Shown: piece after piece, positions 23,601-35,435 of the stretch | Position numbering within the stretch: the stretch's first letter is position 1 | Layout: each line of letters starts with the position of its first letter | Source of the DNA: Dipetalonema caudispina | Lineage: Eukaryota; Nematoda; Chromadorea; Rhabditida; Onchocercidae | Assembly: GCA_013365325.1 (NCBI GenBank) | Contig: JABVXV010000119.1 | Location: 124,114 to 161,613 of the forward strand | Direction: 5' to 3' | Length of the DNA stretch: 37,500 nucleotides | Notes under the pieces: model-generated | Seen by the model: the letters and a program-made list of their open reading frames with translations, nothing else | Database searches by the model: none | What the model was told of the DNA's origin: nothing | Position numbers and translations under genes: made by a program

Positions 23601-25309
23601 AAAAGATATTTGTAGTAATGAAATTGTAATAAAATCTGCTGTATTATCACTGTTATCATTTCAAATTATGATTACTATCATATATTGATTATTATATTAA
23701 TAGCTATTAATCATTATCATATATAAAAGAAAAACGGTTTCAGATTGAATTTTTTGAATGAATAATGTTAGAAGTGGTAATATAGTCATAAAAAGTGAAA
23801 TAACGTTATTGTTTTGATTTTTATCATTATGATATTGATTGAATGTTGATTAGTATTGATTATTATTATCATTAATAAATATTGATTATTGCATTAAATA
23901 TGTGGCATATTGATTTATATTTTTCCTGTTGTCTGGTTGAAATTTCAGTTTTAACTTAAACTTGAAAGTCAGAAAGGAGGAAGAAGGTAATCTGTGATTT
24001 CGGAATCTAATTCGTCCTGTTACATTGGATATTTATGGGGTAGTATGTAATGGTAAAAAACTTTTTATTGTTTATTCGTAGTTATTTAAGTGGATTTGGT
24101 ATTTTGCATGATGATAAGAATAAACTTTGCTCTCTTTCTTTTTCTCTCGAATTCATTAGAAAATGAAAGGATTGAAATTTCGTAATCTATGAAAATGGAA
24201 AATTAACAAATTTATGATTTATGATATGATTGAAATTATTATAATCAAAGTGACATCGTTGTGGAAAATTGCACAAACAAATATGTAATAAGCAAAATTG
24301 AATGCATATGTAAACGACAGACGTAACACTTGATCGCAAAACTATTTTTGCATTAATTGCGTCAATTTTGTAATCTCTTATAGTATTATTCGATATATCG
24401 TTTAAGGTCAATATTTTGATCAATCTTTACATGATAATTGGTTTATTCTATGTTGAAATTGAGGATGAAATTAATGATTCGTTCTATTCTCATTATTATC
24501 ATCACTATCAATCATATTGAATTATCTTGATATGACATGATCCAATGTATCGCTTACATTTTTATTCTTCTTTTCTCTTACCATCGTCACAAATTTGTTG
24601 TCACAAATTCCATCGTTTTTTTTTTTTTCTTTTTTTTCTCTCAAGTTATGTCAAAGATTACTCATCAGTTCTACTTGTCCACATTTCTATCCACTTCAAC
24701 TATTAAATCATTCATTTTTTTTTTTTTTTTTTTTTTTTTTGAGTGAATTCAAAATACCATCTGTCCACATTTTTGCTCTTCTGTGAAGCAAATAAATTGT
24801 CTTAGTTTTAAAAATGAAAGTTTTAAATGTATCACTTTAAGATAATTAAAACTTTTGCTATGATTTTTTTTTCCTATATTCTTATATGTTTTCAATTTTA
24901 AATCTTACATACTGAAATTTTAATTAACTAACTTCTCTAAATTAATGCAATGATCTAACTTTATCCGTATATGAGATTGCAGAAAAAGATTATTCTGTTA
25001 ATCTTTTAACTTTTTTTATTTTTGAATCCTTTTTGTTTCGGTTGACCTTCGCTGACGTATGCTTGTTGCAGAATTTTCTTCGCAGTACAAGGAGAAATTA
25101 TATTGTATTTACGGCATTGTTGAACAAAAAAAAAAATTTTACCACAGCAAAAGTCTTTTTCTTTTTTTTTTTGTTGCGAATGATATCCTCATTGCCATTT
25201 ATTTTTCAAATTCTCAAAATAATACTTTTATTTCAAAATTTGAAAATAACTTATCGTGTAATTTACCATAATTTTTGTGTTAAAGAAAAATACATTCTTG
25301 AAAAATTAC

Positions 25310-25346
<37 letters not shown>

Positions 25347-25488
25347 ATTTGTTCGTTTAATTTTTGTATGAAATTTGAAAAAGAAAAAATATCTTCATTG
25401 GCTTTAAAATATTTATGGCGCCCAATTTCTTTAGCAATCTTTACTGATATGAACAAAAAAAACCAATTTAATACAACAAAAATTTCTT

Positions 25489-25519
<31 letters not shown>

Positions 25520-25886
25520 CTTTTCATATCCGTCCATAAAATGAAAGTGACAACGTCAAAAGTTTGGTTAAAAATGAGCGATAGGGCGGTGATTGTTCGT
25601 TTGAAAATATGCTCATTGAAGCGTTTCATTCCAAACTCGATGATGATAGTTTGTATACCTTTTCGATACGTACTATCTATCTTTTCTACATTGCCTTTTA
25701 TTTTCTTTCAACAATTTCCGATCTTTTTTTCTTTACTTTTTTTTTTTCATTCTTCTTTTTTTTTTCTATCAAAAACGAACCAAAAAAAAAAAAAAAAAAA
25801 AGTATTGTTCCATTTTGTGATTGCAATCAAAAATTTAAATTCTTCCTTTTTTAAAAATCGTTTTTCTAAATGGTCATCTGTAATTT
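20661..25886. other. Gene-poor AT-rich DNA, no gene seen
   Basis: Homopolymer tracts at about 21336-21350, 22306-22324, 22687-22700, 23522-23545, 24717-24740 (T), 25311-25344 (A34) and 25493-25519 (T27). Open frames are short or run through Phe/Lys homopolymers. Minus-strand 21596-21790 (64 codons) and plus-strand 25033-25130 have slightly better composition but no splice or family support. Confidence 0.5.
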
Positions 25887-25908
25887 GGGGGGGGAGGGGG
25901 GGGAGGGG
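25887..25908 (+). repeat. G-run cluster with G-quadruplex potential
   Basis: Runs of 8, 8 and 4 G separated by single A (25887-25894, 25896-25903, 25905-25908), enough for four G-triplets. It is the only such cluster I see in this AT-rich window, and a GA-repeat stretch follows within 60 nt. Confidence 0.85.
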
Positions 25909-25962
25909 AGAAAGAATGAATGATAAAGTTAAATGTATCATTAAAAATAATCAAAAAAAATT

Positions 25963-26084
25963 GAGGGAGAGAGAGAGAGAGAGAAAAAAAATTTTTTTTT
26001 TTTTTTTCTCAATTTATTCTAAGGTATGTAATATACCTAAAGAGTGGACAGAGAGAGAGAGAGAGGGAGAGAGAAAGAGAGAGG
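25963..26084 (+). repeat. GA microsatellites
   Basis: Two GA-rich runs, 25963-25985 and 26051-26084, lie either side of an A/T homopolymer block. The GA runs and the upstream G-cluster make an extended purine strand. Confidence 0.9.
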
Positions 26085-26564
26085 AAAAAAAAATTGGATA
26101 AAATAAATGGCAATAGCTATGAATCGAATTTTTGAATGTTTTCTTTTTTTTTTTTTTTTTGCAGTTGCATTATTTGCGGAAAAATTTTCAACATGTTTAA
26201 TTCCGAAAAATTAATTACACTTCTTTTCCGTTCTCTCATATATCCTTTTGTCGTAGCAAAGTTTTCCGATTTTTTTTTTTTTGTCAAAAAGAAATTAAAG
26301 AAAAAGAATTTATCCTTTTGAGGAAAACTTTCATTTGTAATGATGGATAAATTTTGTCTTGAAGAAACTAAATGAAAATATACAATAATGAATTTATCAC
26401 ACAAAATTGTAAAATTTTCATCTGATACATTTTGTTTGGTCATTTTTAATGAGTAAAAATTTAATGGAAATTCATTACTGTGTAATATCATTATTTTTAT
26501 TTTTAAACATTTTTTTTTAACAAGATAATTACGGCTATAAATCTGAAAAAAAAAAAAGAAAAAA

Positions 26565-26615
26565 ACTAGTCACAAGCAATAAAAGAACTAGTCACAAAAA
26601 AAAAACTAGTCACAA
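26565..26615 (+). repeat. Three copies of ACTAGTCACAA separated by A-rich spacers
   Basis: Copies at 26565-26575, 26587-26597 and 26605-26615 are identical; the spacers are 11 and 7 nt and mostly A. This looks like a small local expansion. Confidence 0.8.
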
Positions 26616-26754
26616 CAATTTTAATGATAGCGAAAAGAGGAGTACAAAAAAAAAAAAGAAATAAATAAATTAAATACATAAATAAAGATTAAAAAGATAA
26701 AATTTAAAAATAATAATATAGGATTTCTTGTAATATAATACAATCATTCGTACC

Positions 26755-26996
26755 TTTTTTTTTTTTTTTTTTTTTTTAACTTTTGCCTTCTTTACCTCAT
26801 TTTTCTCTTTTTCCATTCTTCTAATAAAAAAAAAAAATGAAATTAACGAAACAGTAATTCAGATAATGAGCCAAAAGCAGAAAATAAAAAAGGGGAAAAA
26901 AAAAACGACTAAATGTTCTTGTGATGGTATAATCATCTAATTTAATTTAATTTCATTTGAGCATTCTCATATATTTCTGTTTTTAAAATAAAATTA

Positions 26997-27036
<40 letters not shown>

Positions 27037-27200
27037 TACTTTCTATATTTAATTTCCTTCTCACATCTTAACAAAATTTCAATCGTTATCATTCAAATAG
27101 AAAATATTTACTTTTTCTTTTTTTGTTTTTTTTTTTTTTTTTTTTTTTGTTTTAAAAATTTTTGCACACAAATTTTCAAGATTAAGAGAATATGGAACAT

Positions 27201-27235
<35 letters not shown>

Positions 27236-28949
27236 TAGAAAAATGATAATTTGTTATTGAATTGCAATTCTTTTCATAAAAAGGTTTTAGTTTTTTTTAT
27301 TTAATTTTCTATATCTATAACAAATGGATAAGGATTATTTGGTCGATGATGATTGATGATAATTTGAGATTATTGTTAACATTAAAAAGAATTGTAAAAT
27401 TCAAAATGAAATGAGCATTTATACTCGAAAAAATTTTTGCATGAAAATTCACCTGAATTTATTACCTATTGTTTTCATAATTCATAAATTTTGAATCATT
27501 TAACATTCATACTTCCTATTAGCTAGTTGAATTAAATAATTTAACTTTTTTGGTTTTTTTTAAATATTAAAATTTTAAAATGAAATATATTGTTCTCGAA
27601 ATCGATCATCATGCATTAGCTATTACATTTTCCTCATAAAAATTGACTAAAGTTGTACTATTGTCAATAAATTGAATTGTGTTTCTTTCGAGAAAGGAAA
27701 CATAAATGATGAAAAAAAAAAAATAAAATAAAATAAAATAAAACAAACGAAGTAAAAAATGTAGTACTTCACTTGAGCATATTTTATCTCGTAATATTTG
27801 AATGAATTTATAATGTTAGATGACGAGTAGTTATTGTGGTACTTATTGACAGAATAAGAATTTTGTTTAATATTTTAGCATTTCAATTAGTACTTCTTTC
27901 ATTTTCTCAACAATAGTCTGTTTTTTTTTTTTTTCTTTCCTTTTAAATATTGATGCTGCTATAATGTGTTGATGCTTAAATTTTATTTAAAAATTTTCCC
28001 TATTTTTTTTTTTGTTAAACTAAATAGATTAAGTTATTTTGATTACATATTTTATTATTGGTTAAGAATTAGCTATTAAAAGAAAAAAAAAAAAAAAAAA
28101 AAGGTAAATAATAAAGTTAACAGAAGTTTACTGTATCAAAAGTAATATTGTATTGATCATTTGCGCATGCGCATCATTGATATCATTCAATTTTATTTCA
28201 TACATTATATTTTTTAATTTGTTACAAATCTTATTTGTTAATTTTTAGTTAAAAAAAAAATAACTTCGATAAAATTCTTTTAATTATTGTAAAAAAAAAA
28301 AAAATTTTAAAGTGTTTAGAAAATATGTAAAATTTTACAAATTATCCAAAAAAATAAATAAAAATTGGATCATGAAAAATGCATTTGTCAGATTGTATTT
28401 TTTGAAAACTTAAAACTGCGCAATATTAGAAATGTCTTCTTTCATTTCTCTCTCTCAAGGATATTCTCGAAATAAACAAACGGTACCCTGGTACAGGTAT
28501 GTTTACACTTTTTTTTTTAGTTTACACCTTTGAGCTTTTCATCTATCCAAAAATTTTTCATCCCTTCCCTCTAAATTTTTGCTCATCATTTTTATATGTA
28601 TTTAAAATTGCGCAATTTTACAATTTTACATTTCAAACAACTCTTCCTACCATTTAATTTTATGTAGTAAGAATTTACTCTAAATATTAAAATTTTTGAA
28701 ATGTATTTTTAATTCTTATTTTGTTATGCTGCCAATTTTTCTTTTTTTTTTTTTTTTTAATTGATTAATTTTATACATAATTTTTTATTTACATATTTTT
28801 TTTTTGTTTTCAAGTAATTTTACAGCTATCATTTCCTTTTTTTTTTTATTGTTTCGATGTTCTGTCATATACATTTTTGTCCCATTCTTTTCCATTTTTA
28901 TCTGCCATCTGTTCCTAAATAGTTTTTGTAGAATTAAAACCATATGTGG

Positions 28950-28988
<39 letters not shown>

Positions 28989-29620
28989 CAAGCTAAATGA
29001 ATGATAAATATGTTTCTATTCGAACGTTACAGTAGTCAATGAATTTGTTTCGAATATTTTGGAATCATAGATGGAATCTTTAAGTAGCAGAAGATTCATC
29101 GTTAAATGCCTACAAATCGAACAATGATTGAATTTTGATTTAAGAAAATTTAATCAGTCTTACAGTTTGATCAAATTGATCTTTTTTGATAAGGTGGAAT
29201 TTCCGATGTATAGGTTTAAGTTTGAGGAAACGATAAAATTCAGGAAGTTGAAAGAATTGATTAGTTTCGAATTTATTTTCTATCATTTTCACTCTTTTTA
29301 CGGAATTTTACATTAAATCATTAAATCTTAAAGTGCTTCAGTAGTACTTCTTTGAATCATTAACAGCAGATCATCTGAAATAACCTAACCGATGAAGCTA
29401 TCGATCACAGTTTTTTCCGGTAAAACTAAACGGAAAAATAGTTTTTCCTGTTTCTTTTTTTTTTTTTTTTTTTTTTTTTAGCGATAAAACAATGGGTCAG
29501 TTCACATTTATTATAATAGTCATAAATGGAACATTGGTAACAGATAAGCGGTGAAATTTGCAAAAGATATGAAGAAGGTCATGAAGGTCAATGACAAAAA
29601 AAAAAAAAAAAAAAGGAGGG

Positions 29621-29680
<60 letters not shown>

Positions 29681-29700
29681 TTTCAATAACAACTAGAATG
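26755..29700. repeat. Dense poly-T/poly-A tract region
   Basis: Long T tracts on the plus strand at 26757-26777, 26999-27033 (T35), 27129-27148, 27202-27233 (T32), 28956-28988 (T33) and 29624-29678 (T55). A tracts include about 28082-28102 and 29596-29614 (A19). A (TAAAA)n run lies at about 27721-27742, and an isolated TGCGCATGCGCA palindrome at 28162-28173. No coding exon was identified. Confidence 0.9.
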
Positions 29701-31136
29701 GATGAGATAGCCATATAGAAATGGATAGATAGTTGTTGTCCCCACCAACTATTCACGTCATATTTGTCACCAAAGCTCTTTGAACGCTTACGTTGTTGTT
29801 TTGGTTATATTTGCATTTCGTAATGAGAGCAAAAGCATTGCCTTTTTCTTGGCTTATATTTTATTATTAGGGTAACTAGTTGATGAGCCAAAGAAAGGAA
29901 AAGCTCACAAATAGCAATAAACTATTGGTTGATATGATATCATCGTAGTTGTAGCATGTAGCAAAAGAAATTGAAAACAATTTTAGCGTAGGTAGCCATT
30001 TTAGCTTATTCGAAAACTAATTAATCTCAACTTTTCCTTTTCATAATTATTTTTGATTCGCGATAATTTCCAATATTCTATGAGTTTGATTATTCTCACT
30101 TTTATACCTTTTTCTTTTGTTTCTTTCTCTCCTTTCTCTTTCTTTCTCTTTCTTTTCTTCTCTTTTTTTTTTTTTTCTTTTTGCTAAAACAAATAGCGCC
30201 TAATGTCTACGATAAGCAATCATTGATAATAGTCTGAGCAAAATTGTATTTAAAAAATGAAAAAAATGAAAATGATAATGTTTGATTGTATTTTATTTTG
30301 AGAAATCGTATTGGTTTTATTAGCAATAAAATTCACTATGAAAATTTAAATTCAAATTTGAAAGTGAAAAATGAATGATTTAAAAAATAAAAGTGAAGAA
30401 TGGGCACGAAAAAAAAAAAAAAAAAAATTTAAAAAAAAAAAAAAGAATTATGGCCTCATTATAAAGCCTTAATAGATTTTGTGGTATAATTTTACAATTA
30501 AATTATAATTTTTTTTTCATTTGTATTCATAATATTAACCTAATTATAACTTGTATTTTTTGACCTCATTCTGAACATTAACTTACCGTTTGTGATATTA
30601 AAATGTTAATTTGATACTTTAATAAAATTTGATTGTTATCTAGTAATTTTTGCAAAATATTTTGTGTAATAGAATTTTGAACTGAATTTTATTTCAATAT
30701 GATGTTAACTATCATTTTGTATTTTTATCTTAACATTCAACGATTACATTAACAAATGATACTCTTTTAACATTTTAATTGATAAAATCCATTTCAGAAT
30801 GGACGAATTATTTTCTATCATCTGATATCATATACAGTAAAAGGAAAATTACACATAATAATTTGATTCAGGGGTATCAAATCAGGTATGCAATATTTAA
30901 AAAGTAGTATTTAATTTTTAAATTTTGCAATTCTTTTAAATTTCATTTTTTTAGATTTTATTTTAGCATTTAAAAAAAAAAAAGAAAAAATTTCAATGAT
31001 TGAATTACATTTAAGCATCAAATAAGCTATTGTTTATATGTTTTAAATAAGTAACATCGTGCTATTAATTTAAATGTAATGCATAAGTTTTAAATTATTT
31101 CAGAGTGTAATTTAAAATGATATCATCGTTTGTTCC

Positions 31137-31170
<34 letters not shown>

Positions 31171-31946
31171 GCCCTTTTAAAGGCTTTTTTACTAAGTTTA
31201 TTTATGTTGATAAAAATTTAATTAAAAATAATAAATTATTTATATACAACAATTCTGTTACTTTTAATTGAAAATTGCATTCAAATAAGATTGATTTATT
31301 TCACTATGCAAATTATTTCATCAAATAATAATAAATTAAAATATATGAGGCTTAATTTGCCTATTTTGTTGGCTTATTTGCTTGTTATTAACGATCAGCG
31401 TTGCGGTGTATGTATCAGATGATGAATGATTTAGTAATGATGAGCTAAGGGAGGAGGAATTTCAGTAGAACACACAAAGAGAGAGAGAGAGAGAGGGGGA
31501 GGGAAAAAGAGAGGGAGAATGAGAGAGACATTTCGAGATACTGCGAAAGTTTTCCTCTTTATTTCTTCATTTTTTTTTTTTTTTTTTTTGTACCTGCATT
31601 AGATGGAGGCAATATTTGACAAACATCCTTATATATGCACTATTTCTTCCTTTAATTTATGCATAACTTACATATTACATTTTGTTAGCTTGCACAGTGC
31701 ATTCGTTAATTTGCACAATAGCAAATGTGCAAGATATAATTTTCAGCAATGATAATATTGGAAGTATTAATAACGATAAAATATATGTGATTGATCGATA
31801 CTACGATATTGTTACTGATCACTGATAGAAAAGTGATCATTGTATCATATTTGCTATTTTTATATAATTAGTTGATTTTGTTGATTGTATGATTATCAAT
31901 ATTTTAATCAGTAAAAATCTTATAAATTAGACTTTAATTGTAGTAC

Positions 31947-31950
<4 letters not shown>
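29701..31950. other. Gene-poor DNA with CT/GA runs, no gene seen
   Basis: Pyrimidine tract at 30111-30181, poly-A tracts at about 30409-30427 and 31139-31168 (A30), and a GA microsatellite at 31478-31528. The stretch 29700-29860 has mixed composition but no supported frame. Confidence 0.5.
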
Positions 31951-31980
<30 letters not shown>

Positions 31981-32008
31981 AAGGGAGAGAGAGGGAGAGA
32001 GTGAGAGA
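31951..32008 (+). repeat. GA microsatellite
   Basis: An almost uninterrupted GA run with a few GGGA variants. It directly precedes the unusual, more complex segment at 32010-32300. Confidence 0.95.
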
Positions 32009-32009
32009 T

Positions 32010-33120
32010 ATCCGGTGGAAAAATGTCGTATTTCTAGCAATTGTGAAATCTGTATTCGCTGAACTTGCTTGATTTTCCTAATTAATTTCTCCGTGCAAAA
32101 GATTGATAGTTTTAGTTTCTTGGAATGATGACTAAAACCTCCGAAGCGCAATGACGTATTATCTTTACTGGGACGATGTCGATGACCTTTCGCTCTACGA
32201 CAATGAATACGGAATTCAGCAATTTATGAATTCGCATTAAATTAAACCCTTCATTGATTTTGTCTGGCCTTTTTGACAGATCGTTTTAGTAGGAGAAATT
32301 TTCATTGCATCATACTAATTTCATCATCTTAAAACTTCTCATTTGCGTTCTTTAACTTCTCGAAATCAGATTAGACATACTATGTCATAGCTATATTACA
32401 CTTACATCTCCTATTATTTTTCCTATATATTCGAAAAATTCAATCTATTGAATTATCAGTCTATCATCGATCAGTCTCTTATCATTAATTTATCTTAATA
32501 AGATTACAACTGTTTTAAGATACAATATAATGAAATAGGAAAAATGATGAAGATTTTAAAAAATGATCATTCTTATGCTATTTTCTTTTTTTTTCTTTTT
32601 TTTTTTTTTTTTTTATTTTTTTAAATCGATGAGATACAACAGATATTATTAGTGATGTAAACTGTAAAAGTTCCCATTTAAATTAAATTATGAAGACAAA
32701 TGCAGAAAGATTATTAATTCGAATAAAAGTTTTATTTTATTCTGTTGTAAATAGAATGAGTAAAAAGATAATTGCAACAATTCAACAAATAGTGGAATAA
32801 ATTATAAAAATGTCAACACAATAAACTAGAATTTCTTCTATTCATCAAATCTTAGATTACAATATTTGGAAGTGAAAAAAAAAAAATTGATATGATTAAT
32901 AAATGATCAATGAATTGATTGTTTCTTATCAATATTTCAATATTTTTTTAACATTTTCATTTTTTTTTAGTCTTCTTTAAATTAAATAAATTTTCACATT
33001 TATAATGTATATAAATATAAATTTAAATATATATATATATATGTAGAAGTTTTATTTTTTTTTTATTTCATTTACATCATTTTATTGTAATAAAATATTT
33101 TTATGTCTTAAAAATTCTTT
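32010..33120. other. Mixed-composition segment then AT-rich DNA
   Basis: 32010-32300 is clearly more complex and GC-richer than its surroundings. It has a 29-codon plus-strand frame (32151-32240) antisense to a 41-codon minus-strand frame (32112-32237). After 32300 the sequence returns to AT-rich spacer with a T tract at about 32599-32614 and an (AT)n run at about 33030-33041. I do not call a gene. Confidence 0.4.
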
Positions 33121-33121
33121 C

Positions 33122-33123
<2 letters not shown>

Positions 33124-33167
<44 letters not shown>
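33124..33167 (+). repeat. T44 homopolymer
   Basis: Uninterrupted run of T, the second longest in the window after 29624-29678. Confidence 0.95.
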
Positions 33168-33221
33168 CCATCTCTTTAGATTAATTTCAAATATAAATGA
33201 ATAAAAATATCATGATTGTAG

Positions 33222-33281
33222 GATGATGATAATGATGATGATAATGATAATGATGATGATAATGATAATGATGATGATGAT
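33222..33281 (+). repeat. GAT/AAT imperfect triplet repeat
   Basis: Alternating GATGATAAT-type units for about 60 nt. It is a smaller relative of the large GAT array near 35 kb. Confidence 0.9.
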
Positions 33282-34894
33282 TCATATACAATGTTATACA
33301 TCCTGTTGACCTCATTAAAAAAAAAAAAAAAAAGAAAGAAAAAAAAAACTTTCTAGTCAATTCATATTTTATGTATTCATTTGAATGTTTTAAAAATTAT
33401 TTATATCTTATCCGTTAATATCCTAACAAACTTCCCCTTTGAAACATATATCAATTATTTTCATAATTTACTACTCTTTTAGTTATTATTATTTCCCTTT
33501 GATTATAACAAAAATGTTTAGATTAAATTTCTTTGCAAACACAAAAAAGAAGAGAAAGAGAGAGGTGAGAGGTAAGAGAGTGAAAGAAATAAATAAATCT
33601 CTGGAATAATTTCCCGATATCGAATATCCATTTACTTGCTTTATTCCTGTAATGCTTTCACTTCAAATATAATTTGTTATTTAGTATTTAATTATAGGTT
33701 ACAATCGAATAAACTATAAATTATTATAGCAAAATAAAGGATGAAGAAATCTTTTTTTTTTTCTTTTTTTTTTTTTTTTTTAAAAAAATTTTACAAATTA
33801 AACAGAGAGAGAGAGAGAGAGAGAGGTACACACTATTTGGAATTCAACTTCATTTACAGCGAGAAAATTGTATTTGTTTAATTATACGTAAATTGAATCG
33901 ATATAATTGATAAACAAATCCAATTTCAAACAACTATCTGACTTTATTTGTTTTAGTTTTCTAAACCGATTGTGAATGAATTTTTGATTGATTTCAATAA
34001 ACTTTTCCATCTTATCATTTCTCATTTATAATTCATAATAATAACTTAAAAGTTTGATATATATACATATGTGTATGATATAGAAAGGATATTAGAAAAG
34101 AAAAATATCATACATTTTCAACCGATTATAATATTATTTCATTTAAAAATTGATAGAATTTGTTGTCTATCTAACAGTTAAAAATAAGAAGAAGAATTGT
34201 CTTTTGTCAAATTACAACAAATTGTATCATTTCATCAATGTAGGAATTTTCGCATTTTTACAACTTTTTTTATATTTTTAATTTTATATGTAAAATTGCT
34301 ATCGCCACTTTGCAACTTTTCTTTTTTTTTTTTTGTTCTTAAATTGATTAATTCTTTTTTTTTTTGTATTCACTTCCTTTAAATGAGAAATTTTTTAAAT
34401 GAAAAATTTAGATTTAAATTTCATATGCAATGTATTAGTTATTAAATCATCACTTTTATACGATCAAATTTAACATATTAATCCAATATAGAGATGATTT
34501 CGCTCATTACGCCATCTTTTCTCAACTTTTCAACAATATCAACTTCTTTCTCATTTCTATTATTTCTAAAAGTTATAAGATATCTAATTTAGCAAAATTA
34601 AAATAATTGAAATATTTCATTTTTTGAAGTCCCATTTTTGCTAAACATAAAAGAAATTTGCCAAAAGATAGTACAAAAATAGTAATAGTTAACAGTAATT
34701 GTTGAGATATAAAGGAAGTATTATGTTAGTCAATCATTTATATATATATATATTTATGTAGAGCAAAAGACTGGAATTTCAACCGGACAGGTAGGAAGAG
34801 GCGATAATGACTACTACACTATACTGAGCGAAAAATGTCGCCCACTAATGGTCGTCGTTGGTTGATTGGAATTGAATGTATTCTTTTTAACAAA
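33282..34894. other. Gene-poor AT-rich DNA, no gene seen
   Basis: Contains a GA microsatellite at 33804-33826 just after a T tract (about 33751-33781), a (TA)n run at about 34739-34752 and a more complex patch at about 34760-34865. No splice-supported frame. Confidence 0.5.
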
Positions 34895-34916
34895 TGACGA
34901 TAATGACGACAACGAC

Positions 34917-34981
<65 letters not shown>

Positions 34982-35058
34982 CGATGATGATGATGATGAT
35001 GATGACGATGATGATGATGATGATGATGTTGATGATGATGGTTATGATGATGATGGTA

Positions 35059-35091
<33 letters not shown>

Positions 35092-35127
35092 GTAATGATG
35101 GTGATGATGATGATGATGATGATGATC
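34895..35127 (+). repeat. Large GAT triplet array
   Basis: About 230 nt of GAT units with occasional GAC, GTT and GGT/AAT variants. Because no frame contains a stop, it produces artificial Asp-, Met-, His- and Ile-rich open frames on both strands. I treat these as repeat artefacts, not genes. Confidence 0.95.
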
Positions 35128-35301
35128 ATTTTGATTTGATATATTTGTCCATTGCAACAATGGTCTATCTCTCTTGCTTGTTTGCTTCTCTTCAAATATC
35201 TTTAGCAAATTTCCTTCGGGGAATTTTTCGTCATCACTCTTCTCAACGACCCATTCTGTACTGTCTCTCCTGTTGTTACCACTTATAAATTCTATAACGA
35301 T

Positions 35302-35435
35302 AGCAACAATAACAACAACAACAACAACAGCTACTACGACTACTTCTACTACTACTACTACTACTACTACAACTATTATTATTATTATTATGATTATTAC
35401 TATTACTGCAATCATTGTTATTACTACTATTTATT
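35302..35435 (+). repeat. ACA/ACT/ATT triplet array
   Basis: Successive blocks of ACA, CTA and ATT triplets, again stop-free in several frames. It is separated from the GAT array by a 174-nt non-repetitive spacer (35128-35301) that is open on both strands. Confidence 0.92.

Noticed and set aside
25487..26101. 204-codon plus-strand frame
   Set aside because: It consists largely of Phe, Lys and Arg-Glu runs from T, A and GA tracts; no family, splice or start-site support.
28442..28495. Possible micro-exon before a GTATGT donor (DILEINKRYPGT)
   Set aside because: Only one good splice site, no partner exon and no family match; the GGTACC/GGTAC repeat there is probably coincidental.
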